Shown in pieces: positions 46,603-56,429 of a stretch of 64,000 nucleotides of DNA. A model generated the notes under the pieces. The model searched no databases, was not told the origin of the DNA, and saw nothing but the letters and a program-made list of their open reading frames with translations. Within the stretch, counting starts at the first letter, position 1. Every line of letters begins with the position of its first letter. The DNA is from DATARH01 sp963734125 (GTDB lineage Bacteria > Pseudomonadota > Alphaproteobacteria > ATCC43930 > CGMCC-115725): assembly GCA_963734125.1 (NCBI GenBank), contig CAVTGB010000021.1, positions 99,003 to 163,002 on the forward strand, given 5' to 3'. The translations under genes and the position numbers were made by a program.

Positions 46603-47501
46603 TACGCGGCCTCGCCGATGCCGGTCTTCACCGGGATTGCCGCTTCGCCGCCGAGCGTCGTGCGGCGCACGTCGCGCACCTCGTTCCTATCGAAGCGGCG
46701 GGCGCGATGCATCGTCTGGCGGTTGTCCCACATGACGAGGTCGCCGACCCGCCATCTGTGGCAATGGACGAACTCGCGCTGCGTCGCATGCTCGGTCAGT
46801 TCGTTGAGGAACATGCGCGCCTCGGGGACCGTCCAGCCGACGATTCCCCCGGCGTGCGACGCGAGAAACAGCGACCGGCGGCCGGTCACCGGATGGATGC
46901 GGACGAGCGGCTGGCGCACCGGGGTGAAGGCCAAGGTCTCCTCCGGCGAGAGGTCGGTAAAGCCGATCGCGGCGCGCGAATAGATCAGCGAATGTTCGCA
47001 GACCAGATTCTCGACGATTCCCTTCGTGCGCGGGTCGAGCGCGTCGTAGGCGGCGCGCATGTCGGCGAATTCGGTGTCGGCGCCCCAGCTCGGGACGACC
47101 CGCCCCGACAGCAGCGAATACTTCGCCGGGATCGGGCGGAACGAGCTGTCGGAATGCCACAGCCGGTCGCCGAGCTTGAAAAACCAGATCCGGTCCTCGG
47201 CCGAGATGATGTTGCCGTCCTTGTCGAGGTTGGAGAAATCGGCCATGCCCGGACCCAGCCTTTTCTGCTGATGTCCGACGATATGCCCGGGGGTCGCGTA
47301 GTTTTCGAGCGCGCCGAACTGGCGGGTGAAGGCAAGCTGCTGTTCGTCGCTCAAGGGCTGGTCGTGGAAGACGAGGACGGCGTAGCGGTCCATCCCGGCT
47401 TCGATCGCGGCGATCTCTGCGGCATCGAGCGGCTCGCGGCAATCGGTGCCGGCGACCTCGCCGACAAAGTCCGGGGTGAGCGGGGTTATCGATATCGGCA
47501 T
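46602..47501 (-). CDS. TauD/TfdA-family 2-oxoglutarate-dependent dioxygenase
   Basis: 299 residues. Iron ligands are H and D in LWHSDSSF and the distal histidine in NRQTMHRARRFD, with the 2-oxoglutarate arginine just after. Known relatives cleave taurine, 2,4-D or related ethers. The substrate here is unknown. It is translationally coupled to the DUF924 gene. A pair of REP palindromes lies directly upstream, in the space before the IlvD-like gene. Confidence 0.88.
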   Translation of the reverse strand: MPISITPLTPDFVGEVAGTDCREPLDAAEIAAIEAGMDRYAVLVFHDQPLSDEQQLAFTRQFGALENYATPGHIVGHQQKRLGPGMADFSNLDKDGNIISAEDRIWFFKLGDRLWHSDSSFRPIPAKYSLLSGRVVPSWGADTEFADMRAAYDALDPRTKGIVENLVCEHSLIYSRAAIGFTDLSPEETLAFTPVRQPLVRIHPVTGRRSLFLASHAGGIVGWTVPEARMFLNELTEHATQREFVHCHRWRVGDLVMWDNRQTMHRARRFDRNEVRDVRRTTLGGEAAIPVKTGIGEAA

Positions 47502-47526
47502 GTCGGTTCCTTACCTGCACACCATG

Positions 47527-47600
47527 GTCCCGGCGAAGGCCGGGACCCATGGTTCAATCGCTCGGAACGTTGATCGATGGATCCCGGCCTACGCCGGGAT
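47527..47600. repeat. Pair of REP-like palindromes
   Basis: GGTCCCGGCGAAGGCCGGGACC at about 47527-47548 and ATCCCGGCCTACGCCGGGAT at 47581-47600, about 30 bases apart. This is the usual paired layout of dispersed palindromes. Confidence 0.65.
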
Positions 47601-47627
47601 CTCAAGTCTACACGATTTTCGACGGCA

Positions 47628-49352
47628 TCACGCGCGACCGTCGCCGAGCGGATGCTTGCGCAGAAAGTCGAAATCGCAGCCACGGTCGGCCTGCAGGATC
47701 TCGCGGCGGTAGAGACGGGCATAGCCGCGCTCGGGCATCGGCGCGGGGGCGGCCTTGCGGCGCGCCAACTCGTCGGGCGGAACGAGGAGGTCGATCCGGC
47801 GCTCCCTGACTGACAGGCGGACGTGATCGCCGTTGCGGACCTTGGCGAGCGGGCCGCCGCTCGCCGAATCCGGGGTCACATGGAGGACGATCGAGCCATA
47901 GGCGGTACCGCTCATCCGCGCGTCCGAGATGCGCACCATGTCGCGTACCCCGGCGCGCGCGAGCTTTGCCGGGATCGGCAGATAGCCGGCCTCCGGCATG
48001 CCCGACGCCGACAACGGCCCGGCATTCTGCAAGACGAGGAAATCGTCGGGCGTCACATCGAGCCCGGGATCGTCGATCCGCGCCGACAGATCCTCGAGCG
48101 AGGTAAAGACGACCGCGCGGCCCTCCTTCTCGAAAAGCTTGGGGTCGGCCGCGGAGCGCTTGAAAATGGCGCCCTTGGGTGCGAGCGAGCCGAAAAGGGC
48201 GACGAGGCCGCCGACCGGCTGCAAGGGCTCGGCCAGTGGCCGCACCACGTCGCGGTCGACGCGGCGGATCGGCGGCACCGCGAGGCGCTCGCCCAGCGTC
48301 TCGCCGGCGACCGTCATGCAGTCGAGGTTGAGGAGGGGGCTGAGCTCGCGCAGCACCGCGCCGATGCCGCCGGCGGCGAACAGATCCTCCATGTAATAGG
48401 GGCCGGTCGGCTTCAGATCGACAAGCACCGGGGTCGAATTGCTGATCTCGTTCAGCCATTTCAAATCAACTTCGATGCCGGCGCGCCCGGCAATCGCGGT
48501 CAGGTGCAAGACCGCATTGGTCGAGCCGCCGATCGCCATCAGGACGCGCAGCGCGTTCTCGACCGAATGCGGGGTCACGATGCGGTCGGGAGTGAGCCCT
48601 GTTTCGGCGAGATGCATCGCCGCGCGCCCGGTCGCCTCGGCGGCGCGCAACCGGTCGGCGTGGATCGCCGGGATCGCCGCGCTCCCGGGCAGGATCATGC
48701 CGAGCGCCTCGGCGATGGAGGCCATCGTGCTCGCCGTGCCCATGACGCCGCAGGTCCCCGCCGTCGTCGCGAGATTGCCCTCGATCTCGCCGATCTCGGT
48801 CGGTGTCACTTCGCCGGCGCGGTACTTGGCCCAGAAGCGGCGGCAGTCGGTGCAGGCGCCTAGCCGCTCGCCCTGCCAGCGCGAGGTCAGCATCGGCCCG
48901 GCGACGAGGCCGATCGCCGGGCGGCCGGCCGACAGCGCCCCCATCAGCTGCGCCGGCACGGTCTTGTCGCAGCCGCCCACGAGGACCACCGCATCCATCG
49001 GCTGGGCTCGGATCATCTCCTCGGTGTCCATCGCCATCAGGTTGCGGAACATGAGGCTGGTCGGCGTCAGGAAAACTTCGCCCAGGGAGATCGTCGGGAA
49101 GACCAGCGGCAACCCGCCGGCGGCCAGCACCCCGCGCTTCACCGCGTCGATCAGCTCGGGGAAATGGCGATGGCAGTTGTTGAACCCCGAACGGGTGTCG
49201 GCGATGCCGATCACCGGCCGGGCCAGGAGCTCTGTTGAATAGCCCATCGAGCGGGCAAACGAGCGCCGCAGATAGAGCGCGAAATCGGGATCGCCGTAAT
49301 TGGTCAGCCCTACATTCAAGCCATGCGGGGCAGTGCCGGCCGGTTCGGTCAT
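47628..49352 (-). CDS. IlvD/Edd-family dehydratase
   Basis: 574 residues from ATG 49352. The Fe-S ligand cysteines are in FNNCHRHFP, VGGCDKTVPA and AGTCGVMGTASTM, and the Mg/catalytic region is GGSTNAVLHL. It is closer to the sugar-acid dehydratase branch (arabonate/xylonate type) than to IlvD itself, judging by motifs such as DARMSGTAYGSIVLHV. It dehydrates a dihydroxy acid to a 2-keto acid. The true substrate cannot be read from sequence. Confidence 0.88.
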   Translation of the reverse strand: MTEPAGTAPHGLNVGLTNYGDPDFALYLRRSFARSMGYSTELLARPVIGIADTRSGFNNCHRHFPELIDAVKRGVLAAGGLPLVFPTISLGEVFLTPTSLMFRNLMAMDTEEMIRAQPMDAVVLVGGCDKTVPAQLMGALSAGRPAIGLVAGPMLTSRWQGERLGACTDCRRFWAKYRAGEVTPTEIGEIEGNLATTAGTCGVMGTASTMASIAEALGMILPGSAAIPAIHADRLRAAEATGRAAMHLAETGLTPDRIVTPHSVENALRVLMAIGGSTNAVLHLTAIAGRAGIEVDLKWLNEISNSTPVLVDLKPTGPYYMEDLFAAGGIGAVLRELSPLLNLDCMTVAGETLGERLAVPPIRRVDRDVVRPLAEPLQPVGGLVALFGSLAPKGAIFKRSAADPKLFEKEGRAVVFTSLEDLSARIDDPGLDVTPDDFLVLQNAGPLSASGMPEAGYLPIPAKLARAGVRDMVRISDARMSGTAYGSIVLHVTPDSASGGPLAKVRNGDHVRLSVRERRIDLLVPPDELARRKAAPAPMPERGYARLYRREILQADRGCDFDFLRKHPLGDGRA

Positions 49353-49492
49353 CGAGGTACCTTTCGGAGCGCGTAACAGCGATAACTTGCCGTCCGACCG
49401 CGCGCGGCGGCAAGTGCCGCGTTGCCGCCACTGCGCCGCGGCGCTCTGTCCCATCCCGGCGACGTTTGCGCCACCTTCCTGTTAAGGGTGCC

Positions 49493-51316
49493 ATGACCCG
49501 CGACCAGATCCTCATCCTGGCCATCCTCGCCGGCATGACGGTGCTCTTTCTGTCGAACCGCCTGCGCTACGACATGGTCGGGCTCCTCGGGCTGGTGGCC
49601 GCGGTATTTGCCGGGGTCGTCCCGGCCGACCATGCGTTCTCCGGTTTCGCCAACCCGGTGCTGCCGCTGATTGCCGGGGCCCTGGTGGTCAGCGCCTCGA
49701 TCGGGCAATCGGGGGCGGTCGAGATCCTGCTGCGCTGGCTCGGCCCGCTCTTGCGGTCGAAGGAGCTGCAGGTGGGCGTCCTGGTCGGCTGCGTCGCCGT
49801 CTTGTCGGCGTTGATGAAGAATGTCGGCGCCTTGGCGATTTTCCTGCCGGCCGCGGTCCAGGTGGCGCGCCGCAACCGGCGCTCGCCGTCGGAATTTCTG
49901 ATGCCGCTCGCATTCGCCTCGTTGCTCGGCGGGTCGATGACCCTCATTGGCACCTCGCCCAACATGCTGATTTCGAGCGTGCGGCAGGATCTGGTCGGCG
50001 CGCCGTTCGGGATGTTCGACTTCACTCCGGTCGGCGCCGGTGTTGCCGTCGTCGGGGTGCTGTTCCTCACATTCGGCTGGCGGTTGATCCCACAGCGCCG
50101 GCGCACGACCGCGGAACAGGCGTTTTCGGTCGAGGATTACACCAGCGAATTGCGGGTCGGCAAAGGCTCCGCCTATGTCGGTCGCTCGGTGGGCGACGTC
50201 GAGGAGCTGTCGGGCGGCGCGATCTCGGTTATCGCGGTGATACGCGACGACGCCCGCCGGTATATTCCTGGCGCCAGCTGGCCGCTCCGCCCCGAGGATG
50301 TGCTCGTCGTCGAAGCCGAGCCGCAGGCGATCGAGCAGTTTGCCCGGGACGGCAATCTCGAGGTGGTTGGCGGCGAGAAGGCGCCGGCCAGCGCCACCCC
50401 CGCCACGGGTGCGGAAGCCAAGGACGCCGCCCCGCCCGCCGATCGCGTACCGCCGACCCAACTCGAGGTGATCGAGGCGGTGATCACGCCCGATTCCCGG
50501 CTGATCGGCCGCTCGGCCGCCGAACTGCATCTGCGCGAGCGGCACGGGGTCAACGTGCTGGCGATCAGCCGGCGCGGGCGGCGGACACGCGCCCGGCTGC
50601 GCCGCATGCGCTTCCAGCTCGGCGATGTGATCGTCTTCCAGGGCTATACCGGCACGGTTTACGATACACTGGCCGCGCTCGGCTGCCTGCCGCTCGCCGA
50701 ACGCCAGCTGACGCTCGGCCGGCCTCGCCGGCTCGCCCTGCCGCTCGCCATCCTCGCGGTTGCGATGATCGCCAGCGGTTTTGAGTTGGTGCCCGCGGCG
50801 ATCGCCTTCCTCGCGGCCGCGCTCGCCATCGTGCTGTTGCGGCTGCTCCCGGTCGGCGAGACCTATGCCGCCATCGAGTGGCCAATCCTCGTCATGATCG
50901 GCGCTATGATCCCGGTCGGAGAGGCGGTGGCGAAGACCGGCACCGCCGATTTGATCGCGGCCGAGTTGTCGCGGCTTGCGATGGTGCTACCGTCCTACGG
51001 CATACTCGCCGTCATTCTCGCCGCCACCATGCTGATCACCCCGCTGGTGCACCACGCCCCGGCGGTCTTGGTGATGGGACCGATCGCCGCCAGCCTGGCG
51101 CACAAACTGGGTTTTCACATCGATCCGTTCCTGATGGCTGTCTCGATCGGCGCCGGCTCGGATTTTCTCTCCCCGATCGGCCATCAATCCAACACGCTCG
51201 TCATGGGGCCGGGGGGCTACCGCTTTGGCGATTATTGGCATCTTGGGCTGCCGCTGTCGCTCCTCGTGGTCGGTCTGGGGGTTCCGTTGATCCTGTTCTT
51301 TTGGCCGCTTCAGTGA
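49493..51316 (+). CDS. SLC13-family permease with TrkA-C domains
   Basis: 607 residues. N-terminal helices (QILILAILAGMTVLFLSN onward) carry the MKNVGALAIFLPA and LLGGSMTLIGTSPNM motifs. Two cytosolic TrkA-C/RCK-like domains (~210-400) are separated by an Ala/Pro-rich linker, then further helices with TPLVHHAPAVLVMGP and SDFLSPIGHQSNTLVMGPGGY. It is a sodium- or proton-coupled transporter for dicarboxylate, sulfate or similar anions. It is divergent from the dehydratase gene, and may import its substrate. Confidence 0.88.
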   Translation: MTRDQILILAILAGMTVLFLSNRLRYDMVGLLGLVAAVFAGVVPADHAFSGFANPVLPLIAGALVVSASIGQSGAVEILLRWLGPLLRSKELQVGVLVGCVAVLSALMKNVGALAIFLPAAVQVARRNRRSPSEFLMPLAFASLLGGSMTLIGTSPNMLISSVRQDLVGAPFGMFDFTPVGAGVAVVGVLFLTFGWRLIPQRRRTTAEQAFSVEDYTSELRVGKGSAYVGRSVGDVEELSGGAISVIAVIRDDARRYIPGASWPLRPEDVLVVEAEPQAIEQFARDGNLEVVGGEKAPASATPATGAEAKDAAPPADRVPPTQLEVIEAVITPDSRLIGRSAAELHLRERHGVNVLAISRRGRRTRARLRRMRFQLGDVIVFQGYTGTVYDTLAALGCLPLAERQLTLGRPRRLALPLAILAVAMIASGFELVPAAIAFLAAALAIVLLRLLPVGETYAAIEWPILVMIGAMIPVGEAVAKTGTADLIAAELSRLAMVLPSYGILAVILAATMLITPLVHHAPAVLVMGPIAASLAHKLGFHIDPFLMAVSIGAGSDFLSPIGHQSNTLVMGPGGYRFGDYWHLGLPLSLLVVGLGVPLILFFWPLQ

Positions 51317-51420
51317 TGGTTGGGAATTTCCGCGGCTTACTCGCGTTGATGGGAAGGATAGGCCCGTGCGCGCGGCGCATCCGGGCTGAACAGTCGGTCT
51401 GAACAATTCAGGTGAGTCAC

Positions 51421-51792
51421 ATGGCAAAGCCGAGAAGAGGGCGGTCAACGGCGACGATCGACGATCATGTCGGAGGGCGCATCCGCGAGCGTCGCATCAT
51501 GCTGGGCCTGACCCAGCAGCAGCTCGCCGAGATGATCGGGGTTACCTACCAGCAGGCCCACAAATACGAGCGCGGCATCAATCGCGTCTCGGCCGGCCGG
51601 CTATTCGAGATTGCGCGCGTGCTCAATGCGCCGATCACCTTTTTTTACGACGGGTTGGGCGAGGAGACGCCGCGCCCGGCGATGCCACATCAGCGCATGC
51701 TGCTGGAGATCGCCCGCAACTTCGGCGAGATCCAGAACGAGAAGCACCAGGAGGCGGTCAGCCAGCTGGCCCGGGCATTGGCGGGGCACTGA
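51421..51792 (+). CDS. XRE-family HTH regulator
   Basis: About 123 residues. The HTH region is IRERRIMLGLTQQQLAEMIG then VTYQQAHKYERGINRVSAGR, and a C-terminal helix extends past ITFFYDGLGEE. It is the small cytosolic repressor type very common in alphaproteobacteria. ATG 51421 follows AGGTGA with good spacing; an upstream alternative start adds only three codons. Targets are unknown. Confidence 0.88.
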   Translation: MAKPRRGRSTATIDDHVGGRIRERRIMLGLTQQQLAEMIGVTYQQAHKYERGINRVSAGRLFEIARVLNAPITFFYDGLGEETPRPAMPHQRMLLEIARNFGEIQNEKHQEAVSQLARALAGH

Positions 51793-51826
51793 GGGAGAGC
51801 GTTTTAGATTGAACCACCTGACCGTC

Positions 51827-51900
51827 GCCCCCGCGAAAGCGGGGGTCCAGGGGGAAGTGATTGTGCGGTTGTCCTGGATTCCCGCTTGCGCGGGAACGAC
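51827..51900. repeat. Pair of REP-like palindromes
   Basis: CCCCCGCGAAAGCGGGGG at about 51828-51845 and ATTCCCGCTTGCGCGGGAAC at 51878-51897. It is the well-known GCGAAAGCGGG type of dispersed palindrome, in the gap between convergent genes. Confidence 0.65.
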
Positions 51901-51921
51901 GACAAGGTGGGATTGGGCTTC

Positions 51922-52713
51922 TTACGAGCGGTAGCTGGGGTCGAGCCGGTCGGCGAGGCGCAACAGCGCCGGCCATTCGCGCTGGCCGCCGAGGCGCGGC
52001 ATGTTGCCCGAATTGGCGAACATCGCGGCCTGGCGCTCGCAGGTCTCGGGCGAGGGGATGACCATCCGCGCGCCGCTGGCGACGGCGGCCTGGATCTTCA
52101 GCTGAGATTCGGCCGAGCGCTCGAAATGGTAGGTCAGCGAGAAGGCTTCGGCGACATTGTGCCCGGTCGCCAAGAGGCCGTGATTGCGCAGCACCAGGAC
52201 CGGGTGGTTGCCGATGCTCTGCGCCAGCCGCTCGCGCTCATCCATGTCGAGGGAGACCCCCTCGTAATCGTGATAGCCGAGCCGGTTGTAGAAACGCATC
52301 GCCCATTGGCTGAGCGGCAGGAGGCCTTCCTCGAGCGCGCCCACCGCGATATCCGCCTCGGTGTGGGTGTGGATGACGCACTGCACGTCCGGCCGTGCGA
52401 GATAGATCGCGCCGTGGATGACGACGCCGGCGTTGATCGGCTGGTATTCCGACGGTTCAATCAAATGGCCGTCGGTGATATCGACCTTCAACAGGTTGGA
52501 CGCGGTGATCTCGCTGAACATCAGCCCGGACGGGTTGATCAGCATCTGGTCGGTGGTGCCCGGCACCCGCGCGGTGTTGTGCGTCAGCACCAGATCGTCC
52601 CAGCTAAAATGCGCGATGAGCCGGTAGCACGCGGCAAGATCGACGCGCACCGCCCATTCCTCGGGGCTGACATGGCCCGGCCGCGCCGCCAGTCCGGTTT
52701 CGAGCGTGTCCAT
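51922..52713 (-). CDS. Class II aldolase/adducin-family protein
   Basis: 263 residues. The zinc ligands are two histidines in VIHTHTEADIAV and one in VLVLRNHGLLATGH. The fold is that of fuculose-1-phosphate aldolase and adducin heads. It starts 77 bases after the selA stop on the same strand and may be in the same transcript, but has no known selenium role. The aldol substrate is unknown. Confidence 0.86.
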   Translation of the reverse strand: MDTLETGLAARPGHVSPEEWAVRVDLAACYRLIAHFSWDDLVLTHNTARVPGTTDQMLINPSGLMFSEITASNLLKVDITDGHLIEPSEYQPINAGVVIHGAIYLARPDVQCVIHTHTEADIAVGALEEGLLPLSQWAMRFYNRLGYHDYEGVSLDMDERERLAQSIGNHPVLVLRNHGLLATGHNVAEAFSLTYHFERSAESQLKIQAAVASGARMVIPSPETCERQAAMFANSGNMPRLGGQREWPALLRLADRLDPSYRS

Positions 52714-52790
52714 CCTGATGCTCCCGTTTCCTTAATTCGCTGCCGGCAGCGTGGCTCAGTTCCTCGGGCGTAGCAAGACCGGTATGTCCG

Positions 52791-54179
52791 CTATGCGTCT
52801 CCCAGACTGGCCAGCTGGGCTACGAAACCCGCTTCGTCTTCGAGGCAGCGCAGGTCGAGGATCACCCGGCCCCCTTCGATCCGGCCGATTACCGGGACCG
52901 GCAGCCGTCGCAGCTGCCGCGCCAGCGCCTCGACCGCGCCGCCCGACGGCCGCAGCGGCAAGAGCGCGAGCCCGGCGCTGGGCAACAGCGACACCGGCAG
53001 CGCGCCACTGCCGATCTGGCTCTTGGTCTCGATGAGGGCGACGCTGGCGATGCCATCGAGCGCGCCGGCGAGGGCCGGCGACACACGCTCGGCCAAGGCC
53101 GCAATCTCGGCGCGCGGGCGGGCCAGCAGCCGCACCGCCGGCAAGCGCTCGGCGAGGCGCTCGGGATCGGCGTAAAGGCGCAGCACCGCTTCCAAGGCGG
53201 CGAGGCGAATCTTGTCGAGGCGAAGCGCGCGCTTCAGCGGGTTCTTCGCCAGCACCGCGACGAGGTCGGCGCGGCCGACGACGAGCCCGGCCTGCGGTCC
53301 GCCCAGCAGCTTGTCGCCGCTGAAGGTGACCAGATCAGCGCCTGCGTTGAGGGCTTCGGCGACGGTCGGCTCGTGCGGCAAGCCCCAGCGTTCGAGACCG
53401 AGAAGCGTGCCGCTGCCGAGGTCCTCGACGAACGGCAGCCTGCGCTCGCGGGCGAGCTCGGCGAGCCGGGTCGGCGGCACCGCGGCGGTGAAACCCTGAA
53501 TTTCGTAGTTGCTGGTGTGCACCTTGAGGATGAGCGCGGTGTCCGGCCCGATCGCCTCGGCAAAGTCCCGGAGGTGGGTGCGGTTGGTGGTGCCGACCTC
53601 GCGGAGGGTCGCCCCGGCCCGCGCCATGATGTCGGGGAGCCGAAACGAGCCGCCGATCTCGATGAGTTCGCCGCGCGAGACGATCGCCTCCTTCCGCAGC
53701 GCCAGCGCATTGAGCACCAAGAGGAGCGCCCCGGCGTTGTTGTTGACCGCGAGCGCAGCTTCGGCGCCGGTGACCCGGATGAGCCACGGGGCGATGTGGT
53801 CGTCGCGCTCGCCGCGCCGGCCGCTTTCGAGATCGTATTCGAGCGTCGAGGGCGAGCGCATCGCCTGCACCGCCGCTTCCACCGCCTCTTCGGGCAACGG
53901 CGCGCGGCCGAGATTGGTGTGGAGGACCGTACCGGTGAGGTTGAAGACGCGGCGCTGCGAGGGCGCCATCAGCTGCGCTAGTGCCGCGCCGCTCGCCGCG
54001 ACGATCGCCTCGACCGAGGCCGGTTCGCCGGCGCTGCGGTGCGCGCCGAGAGCGTCGCGCACGGCCTCGGTCACGAGATTGCGCCCGTAGCGCTCGACCA
54101 GGAGGGCGGCGTCGGAGGATCGCAGCACCCGGTCGACCCCGGGCAGGGACGCCCGTCTGTCCCCCGCCGCTGTGCGCAT
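52791..54179 (-). CDS. selA: L-seryl-tRNA(Sec) selenium transferase
   Basis: 462 residues. The PLP lysine is in TFSGDKLLGGPQAGLVVG, and the family motifs FNLTGTVLHTNLGRAPLP, LAVNNNAGALLLVLNAL and VHTSNYEIQGF are all present. It converts seryl-tRNA(Sec) to selenocysteinyl-tRNA(Sec) using selenophosphate. The ATG overlaps the stop of the upstream selD fusion. The open frame upstream lies inside selD and is not used. No selB or tRNA(Sec) was found in this window. Confidence 0.94.
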   Translation of the reverse strand: MRTAAGDRRASLPGVDRVLRSSDAALLVERYGRNLVTEAVRDALGAHRSAGEPASVEAIVAASGAALAQLMAPSQRRVFNLTGTVLHTNLGRAPLPEEAVEAAVQAMRSPSTLEYDLESGRRGERDDHIAPWLIRVTGAEAALAVNNNAGALLLVLNALALRKEAIVSRGELIEIGGSFRLPDIMARAGATLREVGTTNRTHLRDFAEAIGPDTALILKVHTSNYEIQGFTAAVPPTRLAELARERRLPFVEDLGSGTLLGLERWGLPHEPTVAEALNAGADLVTFSGDKLLGGPQAGLVVGRADLVAVLAKNPLKRALRLDKIRLAALEAVLRLYADPERLAERLPAVRLLARPRAEIAALAERVSPALAGALDGIASVALIETKSQIGSGALPVSLLPSAGLALLPLRPSGGAVEALARQLRRLPVPVIGRIEGGRVILDLRCLEDEAGFVAQLASLGDA

Positions 54180-56407
54180 CAGCCGGCCGCCGCTGCGACC
54201 GGCAGCTCGGTGGCACGCACGCAGCCGGGATCGAAAGAGACGCGCGGCGCGGCCCCATCGCGCGCGGCGACGACCCCGATCAGGGCGGCCTGGTAGCCGA
54301 GCCGGTATAATTCGTCGAGACACGATTGGGCGCGCTCGGCCGGCACTCCGGCGAGGAGCCCGCCGGCGGTCTGAGGATCGACGAGGAGCGCGGCGAGCGG
54401 GGTGTCCGGATCGGCATTGGCGAGCGCTGACAGCGCCGTGCGGTTGGCGCCGTCGAGCGAGCTGGTGAGGCCGCCGGCGAGAAGCGCCAGGGCGCCGTCG
54501 AGCGCCGGGATCGCGTCCGGGTCGAGCCGCGCGTCCATGCCCGAAGCGGTCAGCATTTCCAGGAGATGTCCGAGGAGGCCGAACCCGGTGGTGTCGGTGC
54601 AGGCGGTGGCCCCATGGGCGGCGAGACACGCGGACGCCGCGGCGGCGGGTTGCAGCATCGCCCGAATCGCCGCGCTGAACGCGCGCGCCCCGGCCCGCCC
54701 GCGCATCTCGGCGGCGAGAATGACGCCGGTGCCGAGCGGCTTTGTCAGGATGATGCGGTCGCCCGGCCTGAGCCCGCCCTTGCGCATCAGCCGCCCGGGG
54801 CGGGTGCGGCCGGTCACCGCAAAGCCGAGCGCAAGTTCCGCGCCCTCGGCGCTGTGTCCGCCAACGAGAACGGCGCCGGCGGCTTCGAGTACTTCGGTCC
54901 CGCCCTTCAGCATGTGAAAGAGGTCCTCTTCGACGATCGCCGGGCGGGCAGCGGGCACCGTGGCGATCGCCAGCGCGGTCTCGGGGAGGCCACCCATCGC
55001 GTAGATATCGCCCAATGCATGGGTCGCCGCGATCTGCCCGAAGAGATAGGGGTCACTGACCATCGCACGGAAGAAATCGACGGTCTGTAACAACGGCGGC
55101 GCGCCGGGGAATGAGAGGAGCGCGGCGTCGTCGGGGCTCCCTAGCCCGATCGCCACCGCATCGCTCGATGCCGCATCGAGGCGTGCGACGACCCGGCCGA
55201 GCACCGCTGCCGGCACCTTGGCGGCGCAGCCGCCGCAGCGCATTTCCTCTTCCCCGGCGTCGGCGGTCATCTCGGGCAATTCGGTGTAGCGGCGCATCCA
55301 GCGCCGGTCGATCCACTCCTTCAAACGCCAAAGAACCACGCCATAGGCTTCGTATCGCCCGCGCGAGAGGACGGCGTGTCCGTCGCCGGTGCAGATCAGC
55401 GCCAGCGCGCGCTTTTGCGGGACCGCGCGCCGCAACCGCTGCCCGGCGAGCGCGCGGCGCAGGTTATCGGCGAGCGGCGGGCCGGCCCGCACGGCATAAA
55501 CCCCGGCCTTGTCGCGCGGGTGCGCCGGCATTGTCGCGATGTCGCCGGCGGCGAAGATCGCGGCGTCCGCAGGCGAGCGCAGGTGCTGGTCGATGACGAC
55601 AAACCCGCGCTCGTCGAGCAAGAGGCCAGTCTCGGCCAGCCACGGCGCGCCCGCCGCCTCGGTGACCCACAGCGCCTCGTCAAAGGGGACCGCGCTGCCG
55701 TCGCCGGCAACGAGGAGGCCGGGTTCGACGCGCTGAACCGGATTGTTGGTGAGGGTGCGGATGCCGCGCTCGCCGAGGATGACGGCGAACCGCCGTTGCG
55801 TTGCGGCATTGTGCGAGGGCAGCAGGCCTTCGCGGGTAATGAGCGTCACCTCGGGCGCGGTGGCGAGGAGGCCCCTCAGGCGGTGCTCCGCCGACAGCGC
55901 CAGCTCGACCCCGCCGGCGCCGCCGCCGACGATGGCGAGGCGCACCTGCCCTTGCGCCCGCGCGCGCTCGAGCAAGGCTTCCCAGCGCGCAGCGAAACGG
56001 GCGATCGGCTTTACCGGGATCGTATGGAGGGCGGCGCCCGGCACGTCATCGGGGCGCGGCGTCGAGCCGATGTCGAGCGAGGCGACATCGTAGCGGATCG
56101 GGGGGTGGGCTTGGCAGAGCACGCGCCGCGCCGCGCGGTCGAGGCCCGTCGCCTCGTCATGGATCAGCCGCGCCCCGGCAAACCGCGCCAGCCGCACCAG
56201 ATCGATGTGGCACTCTTCGAACCGGTAATGGCCGGCGACATACCCGGGCAGCATCCCCGAGTACGGGGTCTCGAGATCGCGGGTGATAAGGGTCAACCGC
56301 ACGCCCGGCGCGGCGCGCATGCCAAAGCGCTTCAGCACATGGACATGCGCATGGCCGCCGCCGACGAGGACGAGATCCTGCGCAATCGGAACGGGAGGTC
56401 GCATCAA
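54179..56407 (-). CDS. selD: Fusion of NADH-dehydrogenase-like flavoprotein and selenide, water dikinase
   Basis: 742 residues. Residues ~1-375 are a pyridine-nucleotide-disulfide oxidoreductase domain (LVLVGGGHAHVHVLKRFG, LAIVGGGAGGVELAL, FAAGDIATMPAHPRDKAG). Residues ~385-735 are SelD, with the active site CGGCAAKVP and LLQTVDFFRAMVSDPY. SelD makes selenophosphate from selenide and ATP. The fusion is known from some bacteria and is thought to supply reduced selenium or tune its delivery. It overlaps selA and is transcribed first. Confidence 0.93.
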   Translation of the reverse strand: MMRPPVPIAQDLVLVGGGHAHVHVLKRFGMRAAPGVRLTLITRDLETPYSGMLPGYVAGHYRFEECHIDLVRLARFAGARLIHDEATGLDRAARRVLCQAHPPIRYDVASLDIGSTPRPDDVPGAALHTIPVKPIARFAARWEALLERARAQGQVRLAIVGGGAGGVELALSAEHRLRGLLATAPEVTLITREGLLPSHNAATQRRFAVILGERGIRTLTNNPVQRVEPGLLVAGDGSAVPFDEALWVTEAAGAPWLAETGLLLDERGFVVIDQHLRSPADAAIFAAGDIATMPAHPRDKAGVYAVRAGPPLADNLRRALAGQRLRRAVPQKRALALICTGDGHAVLSRGRYEAYGVVLWRLKEWIDRRWMRRYTELPEMTADAGEEEMRCGGCAAKVPAAVLGRVVARLDAASSDAVAIGLGSPDDAALLSFPGAPPLLQTVDFFRAMVSDPYLFGQIAATHALGDIYAMGGLPETALAIATVPAARPAIVEEDLFHMLKGGTEVLEAAGAVLVGGHSAEGAELALGFAVTGRTRPGRLMRKGGLRPGDRIILTKPLGTGVILAAEMRGRAGARAFSAAIRAMLQPAAAASACLAAHGATACTDTTGFGLLGHLLEMLTASGMDARLDPDAIPALDGALALLAGGLTSSLDGANRTALSALANADPDTPLAALLVDPQTAGGLLAGVPAERAQSCLDELYRLGYQAALIGVVAARDGAAPRVSFDPGCVRATELPVAAAAG

Positions 56408-56429
56408 ATCACGGCGGCGCCAGACCGGC

